A stretch of DNA of 64,000 nt from Geomonas diazotrophica (GCF_018919385.1 NZ_JAHLMF010000012.1:64483-128482), one strand, 5' to 3'; counted from the first letter of the stretch, positions 1-9,213 are shown. The notes: generated from the letters alone by a model not told the origin. Numbers and translations: made by a program.

Positions 1-1238
1 TTTGGAGCTTTGTCGGCAGTATCTGTCCATAGGGTCAGATCATTCTGCCACACTTTAATTCTTGCAGATGTCAGGAGGACCAGAATCGCGGTGATGGTCG
101 CCGCCATCGGAATAGCAGCCTGGCGAGGCAACTTGCTACTGATGATCAGTCTGCCTAGCAGCGGGGCTGCACCCAGCATTGGGAAGTACAGATACCTGTC
201 GTTCATCAGGGTTGTAAGTGGAATGATCTGTGAGACAGGCAGGAGCCCGATGAAAAAAACTGCGTACCAGAAAAAGAGATCTCGAGAACGCAAAAAGAGA
301 AAAATGCCGATACATGCCAAAAGGGCACAAATTGTTCCCCCGAGTAGTACCGCCGAGTCCAGGTGCACTCTTAATACAGGGTCGTATACTGCGCTCAATC
401 CGGTTGGCCAAAACAACAGCTTGAGATATTGCGGGAGCACTGTCAGCATGGTGAGGCCGGTGACTAAAGCAGATCCCCCATGGTACCCAACTCTGCCCCC
501 TCCTACCCCAGGGATGTCCCCATGTGCCTGGTATTGAATCGTGATCCATGCCATTGCCGTGGCAGCAACAAGAAAAGGCGCCTTATCCTGTAAGGTTTTG
601 CGCCATGATGATTGCTGTATGGTGCAAATGTCATAAAGCATGAAGATGCAAGGCATGATCACTGCCACCGACTTGGAAAGAAGAGCCAGGATGAAACAGG
701 CGAGACTGATCCAGTAGGCTTTGCTTACGTAAACCTTCTCATGTTTTCTGGCCTCGATGTAGCTTGTAAAAGAAAGAAGCGAGAAGAACATCGCAAGCAG
801 ATTTTTTCTTTCGGAAATCCAGGCTACAGATTCAACTTGTACTGGATGCAGCAGAAAGATAAAAACTGAAAGCAATGCTGCCGGTTTATGCCAGTTCATG
901 TTGGCAAGTAAACGGTACAGCAAAATTCCGTTCATGATGTGGATGATGATGTTGCTTAGAAAATATCCCTTTGGATTGCTCCCCCATATTGAGTAATCAA
1001 GCATGTAGGAAATGATGTGAACCGGAGCAAAGTTGCCCGCGTAATTGGTGGTGAAAGCCGTTAGAACATGCGCCAGCGAAAGGCCTTTGGCAGCTTCATT
1101 TTGGGTAACGTACATGGCGTCATCCCAGAAGATCTGGAAATTATGGTGCAGAATCGGTAGATAGACGGCCAACGTGGCAAAAACTATAATGAGCATCGGT
1201 GCTAACCGGAACAGTGGGGACTGGTGAGTGTTCTTCAT
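1..1238 (-). CDS. GT-C/TPR-family membrane glycosyltransferase-like protein, 3' end beyond window
   Basis: I translated an uninterrupted frame from the ATG at 1238 to the window edge (about 412 codons), so the C-terminus is missing. The visible part is a polytopic inner-membrane protein. It starts with one signal-anchor-like helix, then a periplasmic loop with the acidic pair FWDDAMYVTQN, then alternating hydrophobic helices. Family landmarks are HPVQVESVAWISERK after the fourth helix and LMNDRYLYFPMLG late in the protein. These are the hallmarks of GT-C fold proteins related to protein O-mannosyltransferases, usually ending in TPR repeats, which would lie off the window here. The DD pair sits where GT-C enzymes carry the catalytic acid. 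Three intact paralogues and one broken one lie downstream. Donor and acceptor are unknown. Confidence 0.8.
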   Translation of the reverse strand, partial: MKNTHQSPLFRLAPMLIIVFATLAVYLPILHHNFQIFWDDAMYVTQNEAAKGLSLAHVLTAFTTNYAGNFAPVHIISYMLDYSIWGSNPKGYFLSNIIIHIMNGILLYRLLANMNWHKPAALLSVFIFLLHPVQVESVAWISERKNLLAMFFSLLSFTSYIEARKHEKVYVSKAYWISLACFILALLSKSVAVIMPCIFMLYDICTIQQSSWRKTLQDKAPFLVAATAMAWITIQYQAHGDIPGVGGGRVGYHGGSALVTGLTMLTVLPQYLKLLFWPTGLSAVYDPVLRVHLDSAVLLGGTICALLACIGIFLFLRSRDLFFWYAVFFIGLLPVSQIIPLTTLMNDRYLYFPMLGAAPLLGRLIISSKLPRQAAIPMAATITAILVLLTSARIKVWQNDLTLWTDTADKAP

Positions 1239-1431
1239 CTGTACCTCAGGTTAGTGTGGTGTGGGCGTGGCGTACGGGATGGGCCGGGGATACCCCATGA
1301 GCTAAGAGATGTCGGTGGAGTTCCTGCAGAAAACAAAGTCTCGATTCTACAGGTTGCGGCAGTGATGAAGAGATTGTTAAGACTAGTTTTAATGACGTAA
1401 AAGCCGCCGTCTTGACTACAAAGAATAGGTT

Positions 1432-2562
1432 TTACTGCAGAGGGACTTGTCTGGTTTCCCGCTTGGGCTGGAGTTCCCTGAACTGGATCATTTCGCGTTT
1501 AAGACGTTGTGCTGCATAGAACTCTGTCCGGCTCATTGTCTTGGTGATGGAGTCTCGTTTCGCGGCCGCATCAGCCATTCCGTTCAATGCCGCGAAGTCC
1601 AGCCATACATATGCCTTGACCAGGTCCAAAGCTCCGCTGTCTGCATGGCTGTAAAGCAGCCCCAGGTCGTACTGAGATTGGACGTGTCCTTGTCTGGCCC
1701 CGATTTGGTACCACTTAAGCGCCTCCTGGGTGTTGTCATGGCCATTGTGATGCTTGTCAAAAAGGCTTCCAAGCAAATATGCAGCTTGCACATGACCTAG
1801 TTCGGCGGCTGCCCGTAACAACACAGCAATCTCAGACTTATTGCAGTCGTTAGCTTTACCTGAAATTTCCGTGGCCGTCTCGAAGGCAGCAGCTGCGGAG
1901 CCTTTAGAACGAGCCAGTGCCTGCCACCGGTTTGCAACCCTAGAATCGACTGGCAAAGCCTTTCCGGCCAGGTACAGCCTGGTCAGGCATTCCTGTGCCT
2001 GGATATGCCATTTTTCAGAGGCTTTCCTGTACCATTTGGTTGCTTCGGCATAGTTCTGCTTGAAGCCGCACCCGTACTCGTACATGATCCCGGCTATGTA
2101 TTGCGCCTCCGTGTCCCCCTGCAATGCGGCCTTTTGAAACCAAAGGGCGGCATTCACCATGTCTTTTCGGACCCCTTTTCCTGTCAGGTACGCTACCCCG
2201 AGGTTATACTGTGCCTCCATATTGGACTGCCGCGCCGCAATGCAGAAATTGTTGAAACCTTCGGTGAAATTGAGGGTGATGTGCTGCCCCTTCATCCGGT
2301 CGACTCCCAGGTTGTTCGCAACCGCAGCATCGCCTGCTTCAGAAAGCTCGGAGTAGTATGCCCCTTGCTGGGTACCGTCTGCGGCCTGGTCGTTGTGTGA
2401 AGAGGGAATTATTGTTTTGCGAAATTGAAGTTGAACTGAGTCGTTAACCGGCTGGCAGGAATTTTCTGCGTCGGCTCTTGCTCCAGGTGCAAAAAAGACT
2501 GAAGTCACCACTATTAATGACAGTACTATTGTGGCTTTCAAAATAGTTGCACCTTTGCCCAT
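1432..2562 (-). CDS. Secreted Sel1-repeat protein
   Basis: The product is about 376 residues: an N-terminal signal peptide (hydrophobic ATIVLSLIVVTSVFFAPGARA) followed by Sel1-like repeats such as AQYNLGVAYLTGKGVRKD, AQYIAGIMYEYGCG and SQYDLGLLYSHA. Sel1 repeats are TPR-like alpha solenoids used as periplasmic protein-binding scaffolds. The longest frame begins at 2655, but that start lies well inside the upstream cytochrome gene. I prefer the ATG at 2562 because it places the signal peptide at the N-terminus; ATG 2595 is also possible. With the 9-haem cytochrome gene ending at 2585, the two genes form a tight minus-strand operon, which suggests the scaffold assists or partners that cytochrome. 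The specific partner is not shown by sequence. Confidence 0.8.
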   Translation of the reverse strand: MGKGATILKATIVLSLIVVTSVFFAPGARADAENSCQPVNDSVQLQFRKTIIPSSHNDQAADGTQQGAYYSELSEAGDAAVANNLGVDRMKGQHITLNFTEGFNNFCIAARQSNMEAQYNLGVAYLTGKGVRKDMVNAALWFQKAALQGDTEAQYIAGIMYEYGCGFKQNYAEATKWYRKASEKWHIQAQECLTRLYLAGKALPVDSRVANRWQALARSKGSAAAAFETATEISGKANDCNKSEIAVLLRAAAELGHVQAAYLLGSLFDKHHNGHDNTQEALKWYQIGARQGHVQSQYDLGLLYSHADSGALDLVKAYVWLDFAALNGMADAAAKRDSITKTMSRTEFYAAQRLKREMIQFRELQPKRETRQVPLQ

Positions 2563-2584
2563 TGATCGGGCACGGAAAAGTGAG

Positions 2585-3340
2585 TTACATATCATGGCAG
2601 CGAACGCAGTTTTCTTCGGTGGTAAACGCGGTGTAGTCATTGTGGCAGGCACCACAGGATTTGCCGGCGTTCATCTCGTACATGGAGACGCGCGGCGTAA
2701 CGTAGTTGAGCGGGAAGATTTTTTGATGGCAGTCAGTGCATTTGTAGGTCTTGATGTGATACCCGTGGCTGAACGTTACAGGCCCGGCTCCCTGCACTTT
2801 CATCAGGAGATCCCCGGCAAGATGACACCGATAGCATTGGACAAGGGGAAAGATTTTCCCTCCTCTGTGACAAGCCCCGCAGGATTTGCCTTGCTCCATC
2901 TGGGCCATGGTTACCTTCGGGTTGCGTCCGGTTTTAAAGAGGCGGGTATGACATGCATAGCATGAAAGGGTTTTGGTATGCGGCGCATGCAGGAAGTTTA
3001 CGTCTCCCACCACCGGAACAGTGAAGGTGATGGGGCGGATCGAATGGCAGCGCCCACAGGCGGCAAGGGGGAAGGCGACTTTTCCGTGGCAAGCTCCGCA
3101 CGATTTCCCCTTCTCCATTTCGGCCATGGTTACCGGGCGTGTGCTCTTGGTCCTGTAGAGCTTTTCGTGACAAACCTTGCAGTTGTCGTTGACCAACGCC
3201 GTTTTAGTGTGGATTTCATGGCTGAAAACGACATCGCCGCCGTGCTCTGCCTTGAACACCACATCGAAGACGTCCGACCCAAAAGCATGGGAGGTAACCA
3301 CCGCGGCAAAGACCATGAAAAAAAATAAAATCCATCGCAT
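2585..3340 (-). CDS. Nine-haem c7-type periplasmic cytochrome
   Basis: This 251-residue secreted protein (signal MRWILFFFMVFAAVVTSHA) carries nine CXXCH haem sites arranged as three successive tri-haem modules. Each module has the order F-x-H-x-x-H-T/I-K-T, CxxCH, a KSCGACH site, then CxxCH about 10-15 residues later. The KSCGACH site recurs three times with a preceding VTMAEMEKG-like stretch. This is the cytochrome c7 / class III arrangement, in which extra histidines before each module give bis-His ligation. It probably acts as a periplasmic electron-storage or shuttle wire. It is the first gene of an operon with the Sel1 protein downstream and has a credible sigma-70 promoter at 3390-3419. 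The triplication is clean, so it arose by internal duplication of a PpcA-like unit (inference). Confidence 0.88.
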   Translation of the reverse strand: MRWILFFFMVFAAVVTSHAFGSDVFDVVFKAEHGGDVVFSHEIHTKTALVNDNCKVCHEKLYRTKSTRPVTMAEMEKGKSCGACHGKVAFPLAACGRCHSIRPITFTVPVVGDVNFLHAPHTKTLSCYACHTRLFKTGRNPKVTMAQMEQGKSCGACHRGGKIFPLVQCYRCHLAGDLLMKVQGAGPVTFSHGYHIKTYKCTDCHQKIFPLNYVTPRVSMYEMNAGKSCGACHNDYTAFTTEENCVRCHDM

Positions 3341-3389
3341 AGAATATCATCCCGGGCGCTCTGTCATCGGACAGCATATCAGCGAATTA

Positions 3390-3419
3390 TCTATAGCTTA
3401 CGGCGACTTGGTTTGTCAA
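3390..3419 (-). promoter_or_regulatory. Sigma-70 promoter for the nine-haem cytochrome operon
   Basis: Read on the minus strand: TTGACA (3419-3414), 18-nt spacer, TATAGA (3395-3390). It lies about 50 nt upstream of the cytochrome start and points towards it. Confidence 0.55.
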
Positions 3420-3484
3420 GAATTGGATTGTAGCAACGGGAATGAAATGGGAGGGAATTTACACGCTTAGGCTGGATACGGGTG

Positions 3485-3518
3485 GACCAAAGCCCGACTT
3501 TAATATCGGGCTTTGGTC
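3485..3518 (-). terminator. Hairpin terminator after OB-fold gene
   Basis: A perfect 13-bp inverted repeat (GACCAAAGCCCGA / TCGGGCTTTGGTC) with an 8-nt loop lies 9 nt beyond the stop of the minus-strand OB-fold gene. There is no long T run, so efficiency is uncertain. Confidence 0.6.
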
Positions 3519-3526
3519 GCTCTTTC

Positions 3527-3916
3527 TTACTTGAACGTTGCGCTCTCGATGATTGCGGGGTAGAAGTAGCCACTGCCGAAGTCTTTGTCTTTGACCATTG
3601 TACCGGTTACGGTAACCACCGTTCCGGTGGAAGGGAGGTCCTGGTTAGTGGTCACGGTCAGGTCGTTGTCCTTCGCCGCAGCGCTGCCGGATCCGTCCTG
3701 GATGTGGATCCAGTTCTTGCCCATTATACCTGCGGAGGTCTTTACGACCTTCCCTTTCACCGACACCTGCTGCTTATTAAGGGTCGCTTTGTTCTTGAAG
3801 ACCTCGCTCACCTTGTACATCTTCGCGGAGGGGGTAGCTTTGGTATCTGCGGCATAAACTGCGAGCGGCAACGCAAGAACGACTCCCAGAGCGACTGCCT
3901 TAGTAAAAACCTTCAT
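3527..3916 (-). CDS. Small periplasmic OB-fold (tOB/BOF-like) protein
   Basis: The product is 129 residues: signal peptide MKVFTKAVALGVVLALPLAVYA, then one beta-barrel domain with VSVKGKVVKTSAGIMGKNW, HIQDGSGS and VVTVTGTM strands typical of the small periplasmic OB-fold found in many cytochrome-rich bacteria. Databases often label such proteins as DNA-binding, but the signal peptide argues for an extracytoplasmic role. The same domain forms the C-terminal half of the 41645-42373 product (shared GKV-KxS-xIMGxNWxHxQDG and FGSGY motifs), so the two are paralogues. A gene-specific hairpin terminator follows. Ligand and function are not known. Confidence 0.75.
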   Translation of the reverse strand: MKVFTKAVALGVVLALPLAVYAADTKATPSAKMYKVSEVFKNKATLNKQQVSVKGKVVKTSAGIMGKNWIHIQDGSGSAAAKDNDLTVTTNQDLPSTGTVVTVTGTMVKDKDFGSGYFYPAIIESATFK

Positions 3917-4017
3917 TTTTTTCTCTCCTTATTTTGTGGGGTGCGGGCATCTCCTGCCTCTGGGTGCGATGCCCCGATCTTCAAAAACAAAAAATTACTC
4001 CTTAGGCGGCACGTGCT

Positions 4018-4422
4018 TTATTCGCAGATGAGGGATTCCTTTTCACAGGTATTGATGCAGATGGTATTCCCCTCATTGTCCAAGTAGCAGCGCTTCTCGA
4101 TGAAGCCGCACTTCCTGTTGCAGAATACAACTTTTGGTGGTTTCGGTGCAGGGGTCTCTGACGATGCGCCTGTCGCAGCTAGGTCGGGAAGTACGGGTTC
4201 CGGCAGGGGGAGCGGTTTCTGAACCGTGTTTGTGGTTTCCTTTGCCAGGGCTTCCCCGCTTTCGTCAACGATTGATTTCTTGTCGAATGAAACCTTCGCT
4301 TTCCCCGATTGCAGTTGTTCGATTATGGCGATACGGTCCTTTGGAGGTTCGCACAGGCCGACTGCAGGCACAGCAAAAAATATTGCCAGCAATATCAAGG
4401 TATGGAAAGCTGTGGTCCGCAT
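4018..4422 (-). CDS. Secreted cysteine-rich small protein, unknown function
   Basis: This 134-residue protein has a signal peptide (FHTLILLAIFFAVPAVGLC) and a proline/alanine-rich linker (about residues 65-97). Its C-terminal ~38 residues hold six cysteines (FCNRKC, KRC, ICINTC, LIC). The even number of cysteines in a short segment after a Sec signal suggests a disulfide-stabilised knot or a metal site. There is no CXXCH motif, so it is not a c-type cytochrome. The SD before ATG 4422 is GGGGG in a GGGGGTAACC context. I do not recognise the family. The gene stands alone between the OB-fold gene and the divergent GT2 gene. Confidence 0.65.
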   Translation of the reverse strand: MRTTAFHTLILLAIFFAVPAVGLCEPPKDRIAIIEQLQSGKAKVSFDKKSIVDESGEALAKETTNTVQKPLPLPEPVLPDLAATGASSETPAPKPPKVVFCNRKCGFIEKRCYLDNEGNTICINTCEKESLICE

Positions 4423-4597
4423 GGTTACCCCCTTGGGCCCCTATTCGTGTTTTGGTCGATACTATAACTAAATTGCCGCACCGGTTCAATCTAATTCGGC
4501 TCCCCGTAACGGTGAGCAATTTTCGCTAGGCAGGCCTTTAGCCGCCTGCTATTATGCCCGCAGCAGTCAGACCGCGTGATACAGAAGGGGATTTGAT

Positions 4598-5335
4598 ATG
4601 TTGAATGGTAAGAAAATTGTGGTGGTTATGCCCGCTTATAACGCAGAGAAAACCCTTGAAATGACCTACCGCGAGATACCCCAGGAAATCGTTGATGAGG
4701 TCGTTCTCGTCGATGATGCCAGCCGCGATCGCACGTCCGAGATCGCAAGGCTGATCGGCCTGCACACCATCGTTCACGCCACCAATAAAGGATACGGGGG
4801 GAATCAGAAGAGTTGCTACAAGGCGGCGCTGGAACTGGGGGCGGATATTGTCATCATGGTGCATCCGGATTACCAGTACACCCCCAAGCTCATTCCCGCC
4901 ATGGCATCCATGATTGCCTATGACGAGTTCGACGCAGTTCTGGCGTCTCGCATCCTCGGGACCGGGGCCCTGGAAGGCGGCATGCCATTTTACAAGTACG
5001 TGGCCAACCGTTTCCTCACCCTGTTCGAGAACCTCATGCTCGGGCACAAGCTCTCCGAGTACCATACTGGGTACCGTGCCTTCTCACGCGATATCCTTGA
5101 GAAGTTGCCGCTCAGCGCCAACTCGGATGACTTCGTTTTCGACAACCAGATGCTGGCGCAGATTATCTGGAGCGGGTACCGGATCGGCGAAGTAACCTGC
5201 CCAACCAAGTACTTCGAGGATGCCTCCTCCATCAACTTCAAGCGTAGCGTCATCTACGGCCTTGGTGTACTGAAAACCTCTTTACAATTCAGGCTCCAGA
5301 AGCTCGGGCTTTTAAAGTCGCCTCTTTTCCCCTAA
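4598..5335 (+). CDS. GT2-family glycosyltransferase (dolichyl-phosphate-mannose-synthase-like)
   Basis: The product is a 245-residue GT-A fold enzyme without membrane segments. It shows the N-terminal [12 protein letters not shown] nucleotide-binding strand, the VDDASRD acidic motif, NKGYGGNQ, and MVHPDYQY in the position of the DxD metal site. An SD of AAGGGG lies 7 nt before ATG 4598. Soluble GT2 enzymes of this type transfer a sugar from a nucleotide donor to a polyprenyl phosphate, giving the lipid-linked donor used by GT-C enzymes. Five GT-C/TPR loci lie within 20 kb, so that pairing is plausible, but sugar and lipid are not determined. It is convergent with the 5382-7193 gene. Confidence 0.82.
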   Translation: MLNGKKIVVVMPAYNAEKTLEMTYREIPQEIVDEVVLVDDASRDRTSEIARLIGLHTIVHATNKGYGGNQKSCYKAALELGADIVIMVHPDYQYTPKLIPAMASMIAYDEFDAVLASRILGTGALEGGMPFYKYVANRFLTLFENLMLGHKLSEYHTGYRAFSRDILEKLPLSANSDDFVFDNQMLAQIIWSGYRIGEVTCPTKYFEDASSINFKRSVIYGLGVLKTSLQFRLQKLGLLKSPLFP

Positions 5336-5352
5336 TGCCAATAAGCGGTTCG

Positions 5353-5373
5353 GGCCGCCCCTTGGGGGCGGCC
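5353..5373. terminator. GC-rich hairpin between convergent genes
   Basis: GGCCGCCCC and GGGGCGGCC pair perfectly around a 3-nt loop in the 46-bp gap between two convergent genes, and a second CCGGCC repeat follows. No T tract is present, so this may be a roadblock or rho-assisted site. Confidence 0.35.
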
Positions 5374-5381
5374 GGCCATCC

Positions 5382-7193
5382 TCACCGACCGGCCGGTGGC
5401 GGTGTCGTTACCTTCCTGGCAAGGTCAAGGTTGCGCTTGGCATTAATGTTAGAGGGGTTTAGTCGAAGAGCCTCTTCGAACGCTTTTATCGACTGTTCCC
5501 GCTGTCCGAGTTTCCCATAGACAATGCCGAGGTTGTTGTGGAGTTCGTCGTACTCCGGGATCGACTGCAGGCAGCTCCGGTAAAGCTCCAGGGCCTTGTC
5601 GTACCGCTTCTGCACGAGGTAGACGTTTCCGAGGTTGAACCGCGCCATGACGTCCCCCGGCTGAAGTGTGAGCACGGTTTGGTATTCGCGTATTGCCTCG
5701 TCATTCTTTCCCTGCTGCTTCAAGACCACCCCAAGGTTGTTATGCAACTCGAAGTCATTCGGGTTTATGCTGATTGCCTTTTGCAACTCCTGCCGGGCTC
5801 CCTCAAGGTTTCCTGCTCTAGCGTAATACAGTGCGAGATTCTGGTGGGGTCTCACCTTGCCCGGGCTCTTCTTGGCGGCATCACTCCAAAGACTCATTTC
5901 GCTTTGCCATACCGTATTGCGCGCGCCGGTCGCGACCGCCAACCCGAGGATAATCGCTGCGGCGAGGAGCCCGCTGCTGACCTTGCCAAGGGAGAGTCTT
6001 TCCGCTATGGTCTTGGCGCCATGGGCGAAGATGAGTATGATTCCTATGCTGGGAAGGTATACCCGGTATTCGGCTGAGATTTCTCCAAGAGGGATGATGC
6101 TCGACTCGATGGAGAGACCGATAAAGAACCAGGCAAGGCCAAAGGCGATGACGGGGGGGGCAGCTTTGCGCCTGAGCAGCCCCGTTGCGGCCAGTGCGAG
6201 CAACGCGGCGATCAGCAGCAGCGAAACCGCGACGGCAGGGGAACTGATCGAGTGCTGGATAGCGAAATCGTGGTCGACGTTTTGCCCGACTGGAAAGAGG
6301 AGCAGCTCGAGATAGCGGACGATGACCCGGGACTGTGTCAGCAGGTAGTCCATGCGTGATATGCCCGATGAGTCAGCCGCCGTGATAGTGCGCATCGTGC
6401 TGTCAACGGCCCCCAGTTGGCCCCGTTGCAGGAAAACGAGCGCCGGGATGATCGGTAGGGTAAGGGCCAATGGGGCTGCTTTTTTTATATGCGTCGAGAT
6501 CGAGCCGGGGTAAAAGGTGTATTCAAAGAGCAGAATCAGAAAGGGCAGCGTGAAGGTGAATTCCTTGCAAAGCATGGCGAGGGCTGCGGAGACGACCGAC
6601 ACCACGAGCAGTACGGTCGACTTTTTCCCCGTTACAGCGTGGCGCGAGGTCGTATAGCTGTACAGTGAGCACAAAGAGAAGAAGGCAGCCAGCAAGACAA
6701 AGCGGGAGGTTACGTAGGTGACCGCGTGGGTCTGGATCGGATGGCATAGAAAGATTAATGACGCGAAAAGGGCGACCTGTGAAAATGCCGCGCCGCGTGG
6801 GGCGTCCTGCTCCCTCCGGCCGCCAAGGGCGCGGCTTAGCACCAGATATACCAGGAACGCGTTGAGTATGTGCAGCGTCAGGTTGACGGCGTGATACCCG
6901 AACACCTCCAGACCGTGCAGGTGATAGTTGACCGCAAGAGACAGGTAGCCAAGCATCCGGGTCATGAAGGCGAAACGCAGGGCTGGAGGAATTCCTTCCG
7001 GCGACAGAGATGTCCCAGCCGTTATCTGGTGTGGCGAGAGGAAGGAACGGAAGTCCCTGATTATCGGGTTGTTGACTACATAGGCATCGTCGTCGAACTG
7101 GAACGGGACATGAAAGGTGTTGGCATAGGCTGCCAGAGCGATGATGGTGAAACTGACAAAAATGAAGACATTCTTGCGGAATTCAGTCGACAT
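5382..7193 (-). CDS. GT-C/TPR-family membrane protein
   Basis: This protein of about 603 residues has roughly ten N-terminal transmembrane helices (to about residue 400) and a C-terminal domain of four to five TPR units (HQNLALYYARAGNLEGA, LHNNLGVVLKQQGKNDEA, ARFNLGNVYLVQKRYDKA, LHNNLGIVYGKLGQREQS). The first periplasmic loop holds FDDDAYVVNNP, the GT-C acidic motif, and later HPIQTHAVTYVTSRF and EYRVYLPSIG mark the family. The longest frame starts at 7292, but ATG 7193 is preceded by AAGGAT at good spacing and puts the first helix at the N-terminus. The periplasmic TPR tail probably presents or recognises protein substrates. Glycosyl transfer is inferred from fold, not shown. Confidence 0.82.
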   Translation of the reverse strand: MSTEFRKNVFIFVSFTIIALAAYANTFHVPFQFDDDAYVVNNPIIRDFRSFLSPHQITAGTSLSPEGIPPALRFAFMTRMLGYLSLAVNYHLHGLEVFGYHAVNLTLHILNAFLVYLVLSRALGGRREQDAPRGAAFSQVALFASLIFLCHPIQTHAVTYVTSRFVLLAAFFSLCSLYSYTTSRHAVTGKKSTVLLVVSVVSAALAMLCKEFTFTLPFLILLFEYTFYPGSISTHIKKAAPLALTLPIIPALVFLQRGQLGAVDSTMRTITAADSSGISRMDYLLTQSRVIVRYLELLLFPVGQNVDHDFAIQHSISSPAVAVSLLLIAALLALAATGLLRRKAAPPVIAFGLAWFFIGLSIESSIIPLGEISAEYRVYLPSIGIILIFAHGAKTIAERLSLGKVSSGLLAAAIILGLAVATGARNTVWQSEMSLWSDAAKKSPGKVRPHQNLALYYARAGNLEGARQELQKAISINPNDFELHNNLGVVLKQQGKNDEAIREYQTVLTLQPGDVMARFNLGNVYLVQKRYDKALELYRSCLQSIPEYDELHNNLGIVYGKLGQREQSIKAFEEALRLNPSNINAKRNLDLARKVTTPPPAGR

Positions 7194-7363
7194 GGGTAAT
7201 CCTTGTAAGGCTGTTTCTGGAGGGGTGGCGAGTCTGTATAGCACAAAAAAATTGAATTGTAAAAGGGCCGTGGTTGGCGTAAACTCCCGCACGGCGCCTG
7301 CTTAGACTACTTCGTGCCTGTACCGCCTTGCCTTGGAAAATATCGTGATCGAAGGAGTGACGT

Positions 7364-8182
7364 ATGAGACACATCAGATGTGGCGTCATCGTTGCGGGTT
7401 TGCTTTTCGCCCTGTCGACAAAGCCGGTCTTCGCCGATTTCGAGGCGGCGGAGAGGGCGTTGGAGAGGGAAGACTATGCTGCGGCCCTTTCCCTCTACAT
7501 GGCAGACGGCAGTCCACGCTCTTTGAACAGCATTGGAGTCATGTACTACCGGGGTGAGGGCGTTGACAAGGATTTGAGGCAGGCGAGCTTGTGGTTTCGC
7601 AAGGCTGCGGAGCAGGGGCTTATGGAAGCACAGATCAACCTCGCCCAGTTATATGAGATGGGGGAAGGGGTCGCCCAGGATCTGGACGAAGCGGTGACCT
7701 GGTATGCGAAGGCTGCCGAACAAGGGAGCGAGGAGGCACAGCATGACCTCGACCGCTTGAGGCGGCAGGTTGAGAGCATGAAAATCCGGTGGTACCGCAG
7801 TGACGCCGAACGTGGCCATGTAATGGCCCAGTACAACCTCGCTACAGCATACTTCTACGGCGAAGAGGTGAAACAAGACCATCGCGAGGCCGCTAAATGG
7901 TTCCGTAGGGCTGCGGAGCAGGGAAATGCCCAGGCGCAATTCCGCCTTGGGGCCATGCTGGTTTCCGGGGATGGTGTCGCACGAGACGACGTCGAGGGGG
8001 CCCTCTGGCTGAGCAAGGCGGCTGTGGCGGGGCACGGAGAGGCTCAATTCCAGATCGGAGAGTGCTTCCTCAAGGGGACTGGTGTCCAGCGCAACCAGGC
8101 CACAGGCGTCGAATGGTTGAGGAAAGCGGCGGCCCATGGGAATCCGGATGCCGTCACCGCGTTGAAAGCATTGGGGCTTTGA
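7364..8182 (+). CDS. Secreted Sel1-repeat protein
   Basis: The product is 272 residues: signal peptide (RCGVIVAGLLFALSTKPVFA), a leading FEAAERALEREDYAAALSLY half-repeat, then about six Sel1 repeats with the W-x-x-KAAEQG-x-x-AQ signature. A long polar stretch (residues about 125-145) splits the repeats into two sets. SD AAGGAG precedes ATG 7364. It is followed 23 nt later by a second Sel1 gene with the same N-terminal architecture, a lipoprotein gene and an FKBP isomerase gene, all on the plus strand, which suggests one periplasmic folding or assembly operon. Confidence 0.85.
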   Translation: MRHIRCGVIVAGLLFALSTKPVFADFEAAERALEREDYAAALSLYMADGSPRSLNSIGVMYYRGEGVDKDLRQASLWFRKAAEQGLMEAQINLAQLYEMGEGVAQDLDEAVTWYAKAAEQGSEEAQHDLDRLRRQVESMKIRWYRSDAERGHVMAQYNLATAYFYGEEVKQDHREAAKWFRRAAEQGNAQAQFRLGAMLVSGDGVARDDVEGALWLSKAAVAGHGEAQFQIGECFLKGTGVQRNQATGVEWLRKAAAHGNPDAVTALKALGL

Positions 8183-8205
8183 CCGTGCCCGCGGCCTTCA
8201 CCGGA

Positions 8206-9213
8206 ATGATCGGCCGGACCGTATCCGTTTCCGCCTTGGTCCTGTTGGCAATGCTCACCCCCTGCAGTGCCTCTTTTGAGGAGGGTGTCGCGGCCTACAG
8301 CCGCGGAGATTACCGCTCGGCGCGTAGCGAATTCGTGGCTGATGGCAGCCCCGAGTCGCTCTTCTATCTCGGGCGGATGGCCGAACTGGGGCAGGGCGAG
8401 GCGAAAGACCCTTTGGCTGCGCGTCGTTACTATGAGGAAGCGACCAGCGGCGGGTTTGCCAAGTCCAGATCTTCACTGGGGATAAGAGGTAGATTTTACC
8501 GGGCGGCTGCCGAGAAGGGCGACCCCTACAGTCAGACGAAGCTGGCAACGATGTATCTCTCGGGAGATGGAGCGGCCCTGGATCTCAAGGAGGGGGAGCG
8601 CTGGTTGCTTGAGGCGGCTGGCAACGGATACGCTCCGGCTCAGTACCAGCTCTACCTGTTGTACCTCCCCCGCAGCGGTGGTGGCAGTGATCTGGAGGCC
8701 GGACTGAAATGGCTGCGTCAGGCCGCATCTTCCGGGTACGTGGAGGCTCTCACCGCGCTCGCTGAACGCCACTACAGCGGTGATGCAGTTAGTGCGGACA
8801 AGCCAGAGGCTGCACGCCTGTATATGGAAGCCGTGGTCCTTGGTTCCGTTGCCGCTGCGTACAACCTCGGCACGATGTATTTCTCAGGCGATGGCGTTCC
8901 TGTTGATCACTGCAAGGCTCTACGCCTTTTTGATTTCGGCGCCCGCAGGGGAGACCCCGAGGCGCAGGCAATGCTCGGTTTCTTCTATGACAACGGGTGG
9001 TGTGTCAGCCAAAGCCGCCATGCAGCTGCGGCTTGGTATGAGCGGGCGGCCAAGGGGGGAAGCGTGCAAGGGCAGTACAACTTGGGCGTGATGCTGATCA
9101 GGGGAGAGGTCGGTAGGACCGACCGGGATGCCGCCCTGGCACTGTTCGAGAAGGCGGCGGCAGGCGGCAGTGCTGAGGCCCGCGAAGCGATAAGGCAGCT
9201 TAACCAAAGGTAA
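8206..9213 (+). CDS. Secreted Sel1-repeat protein (second of pair)
   Basis: The product is about 335 residues: signal peptide MIGRTVSVSALVLLAMLTPCSA, an opening FEEGVAAYSRGDYRSARSEF segment nearly matching the upstream paralogue, then about eight Sel1 repeats (for example YNLGTMYFSGDGVPVDHCKA and GQYNLGVMLIRGEVG). The longest frame starts at 8062 inside the preceding gene. I chose ATG 8206 because it gives a clean signal peptide directly after the upstream stop; GTG 8185 is an alternative. Sel1 proteins are interaction scaffolds, with no catalytic residues expected. Shared N-termini of the two genes indicate tandem duplication. Confidence 0.8.
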   Translation: MIGRTVSVSALVLLAMLTPCSASFEEGVAAYSRGDYRSARSEFVADGSPESLFYLGRMAELGQGEAKDPLAARRYYEEATSGGFAKSRSSLGIRGRFYRAAAEKGDPYSQTKLATMYLSGDGAALDLKEGERWLLEAAGNGYAPAQYQLYLLYLPRSGGGSDLEAGLKWLRQAASSGYVEALTALAERHYSGDAVSADKPEAARLYMEAVVLGSVAAAYNLGTMYFSGDGVPVDHCKALRLFDFGARRGDPEAQAMLGFFYDNGWCVSQSRHAAAAWYERAAKGGSVQGQYNLGVMLIRGEVGRTDRDAALALFEKAAAGGSAEAREAIRQLNQR

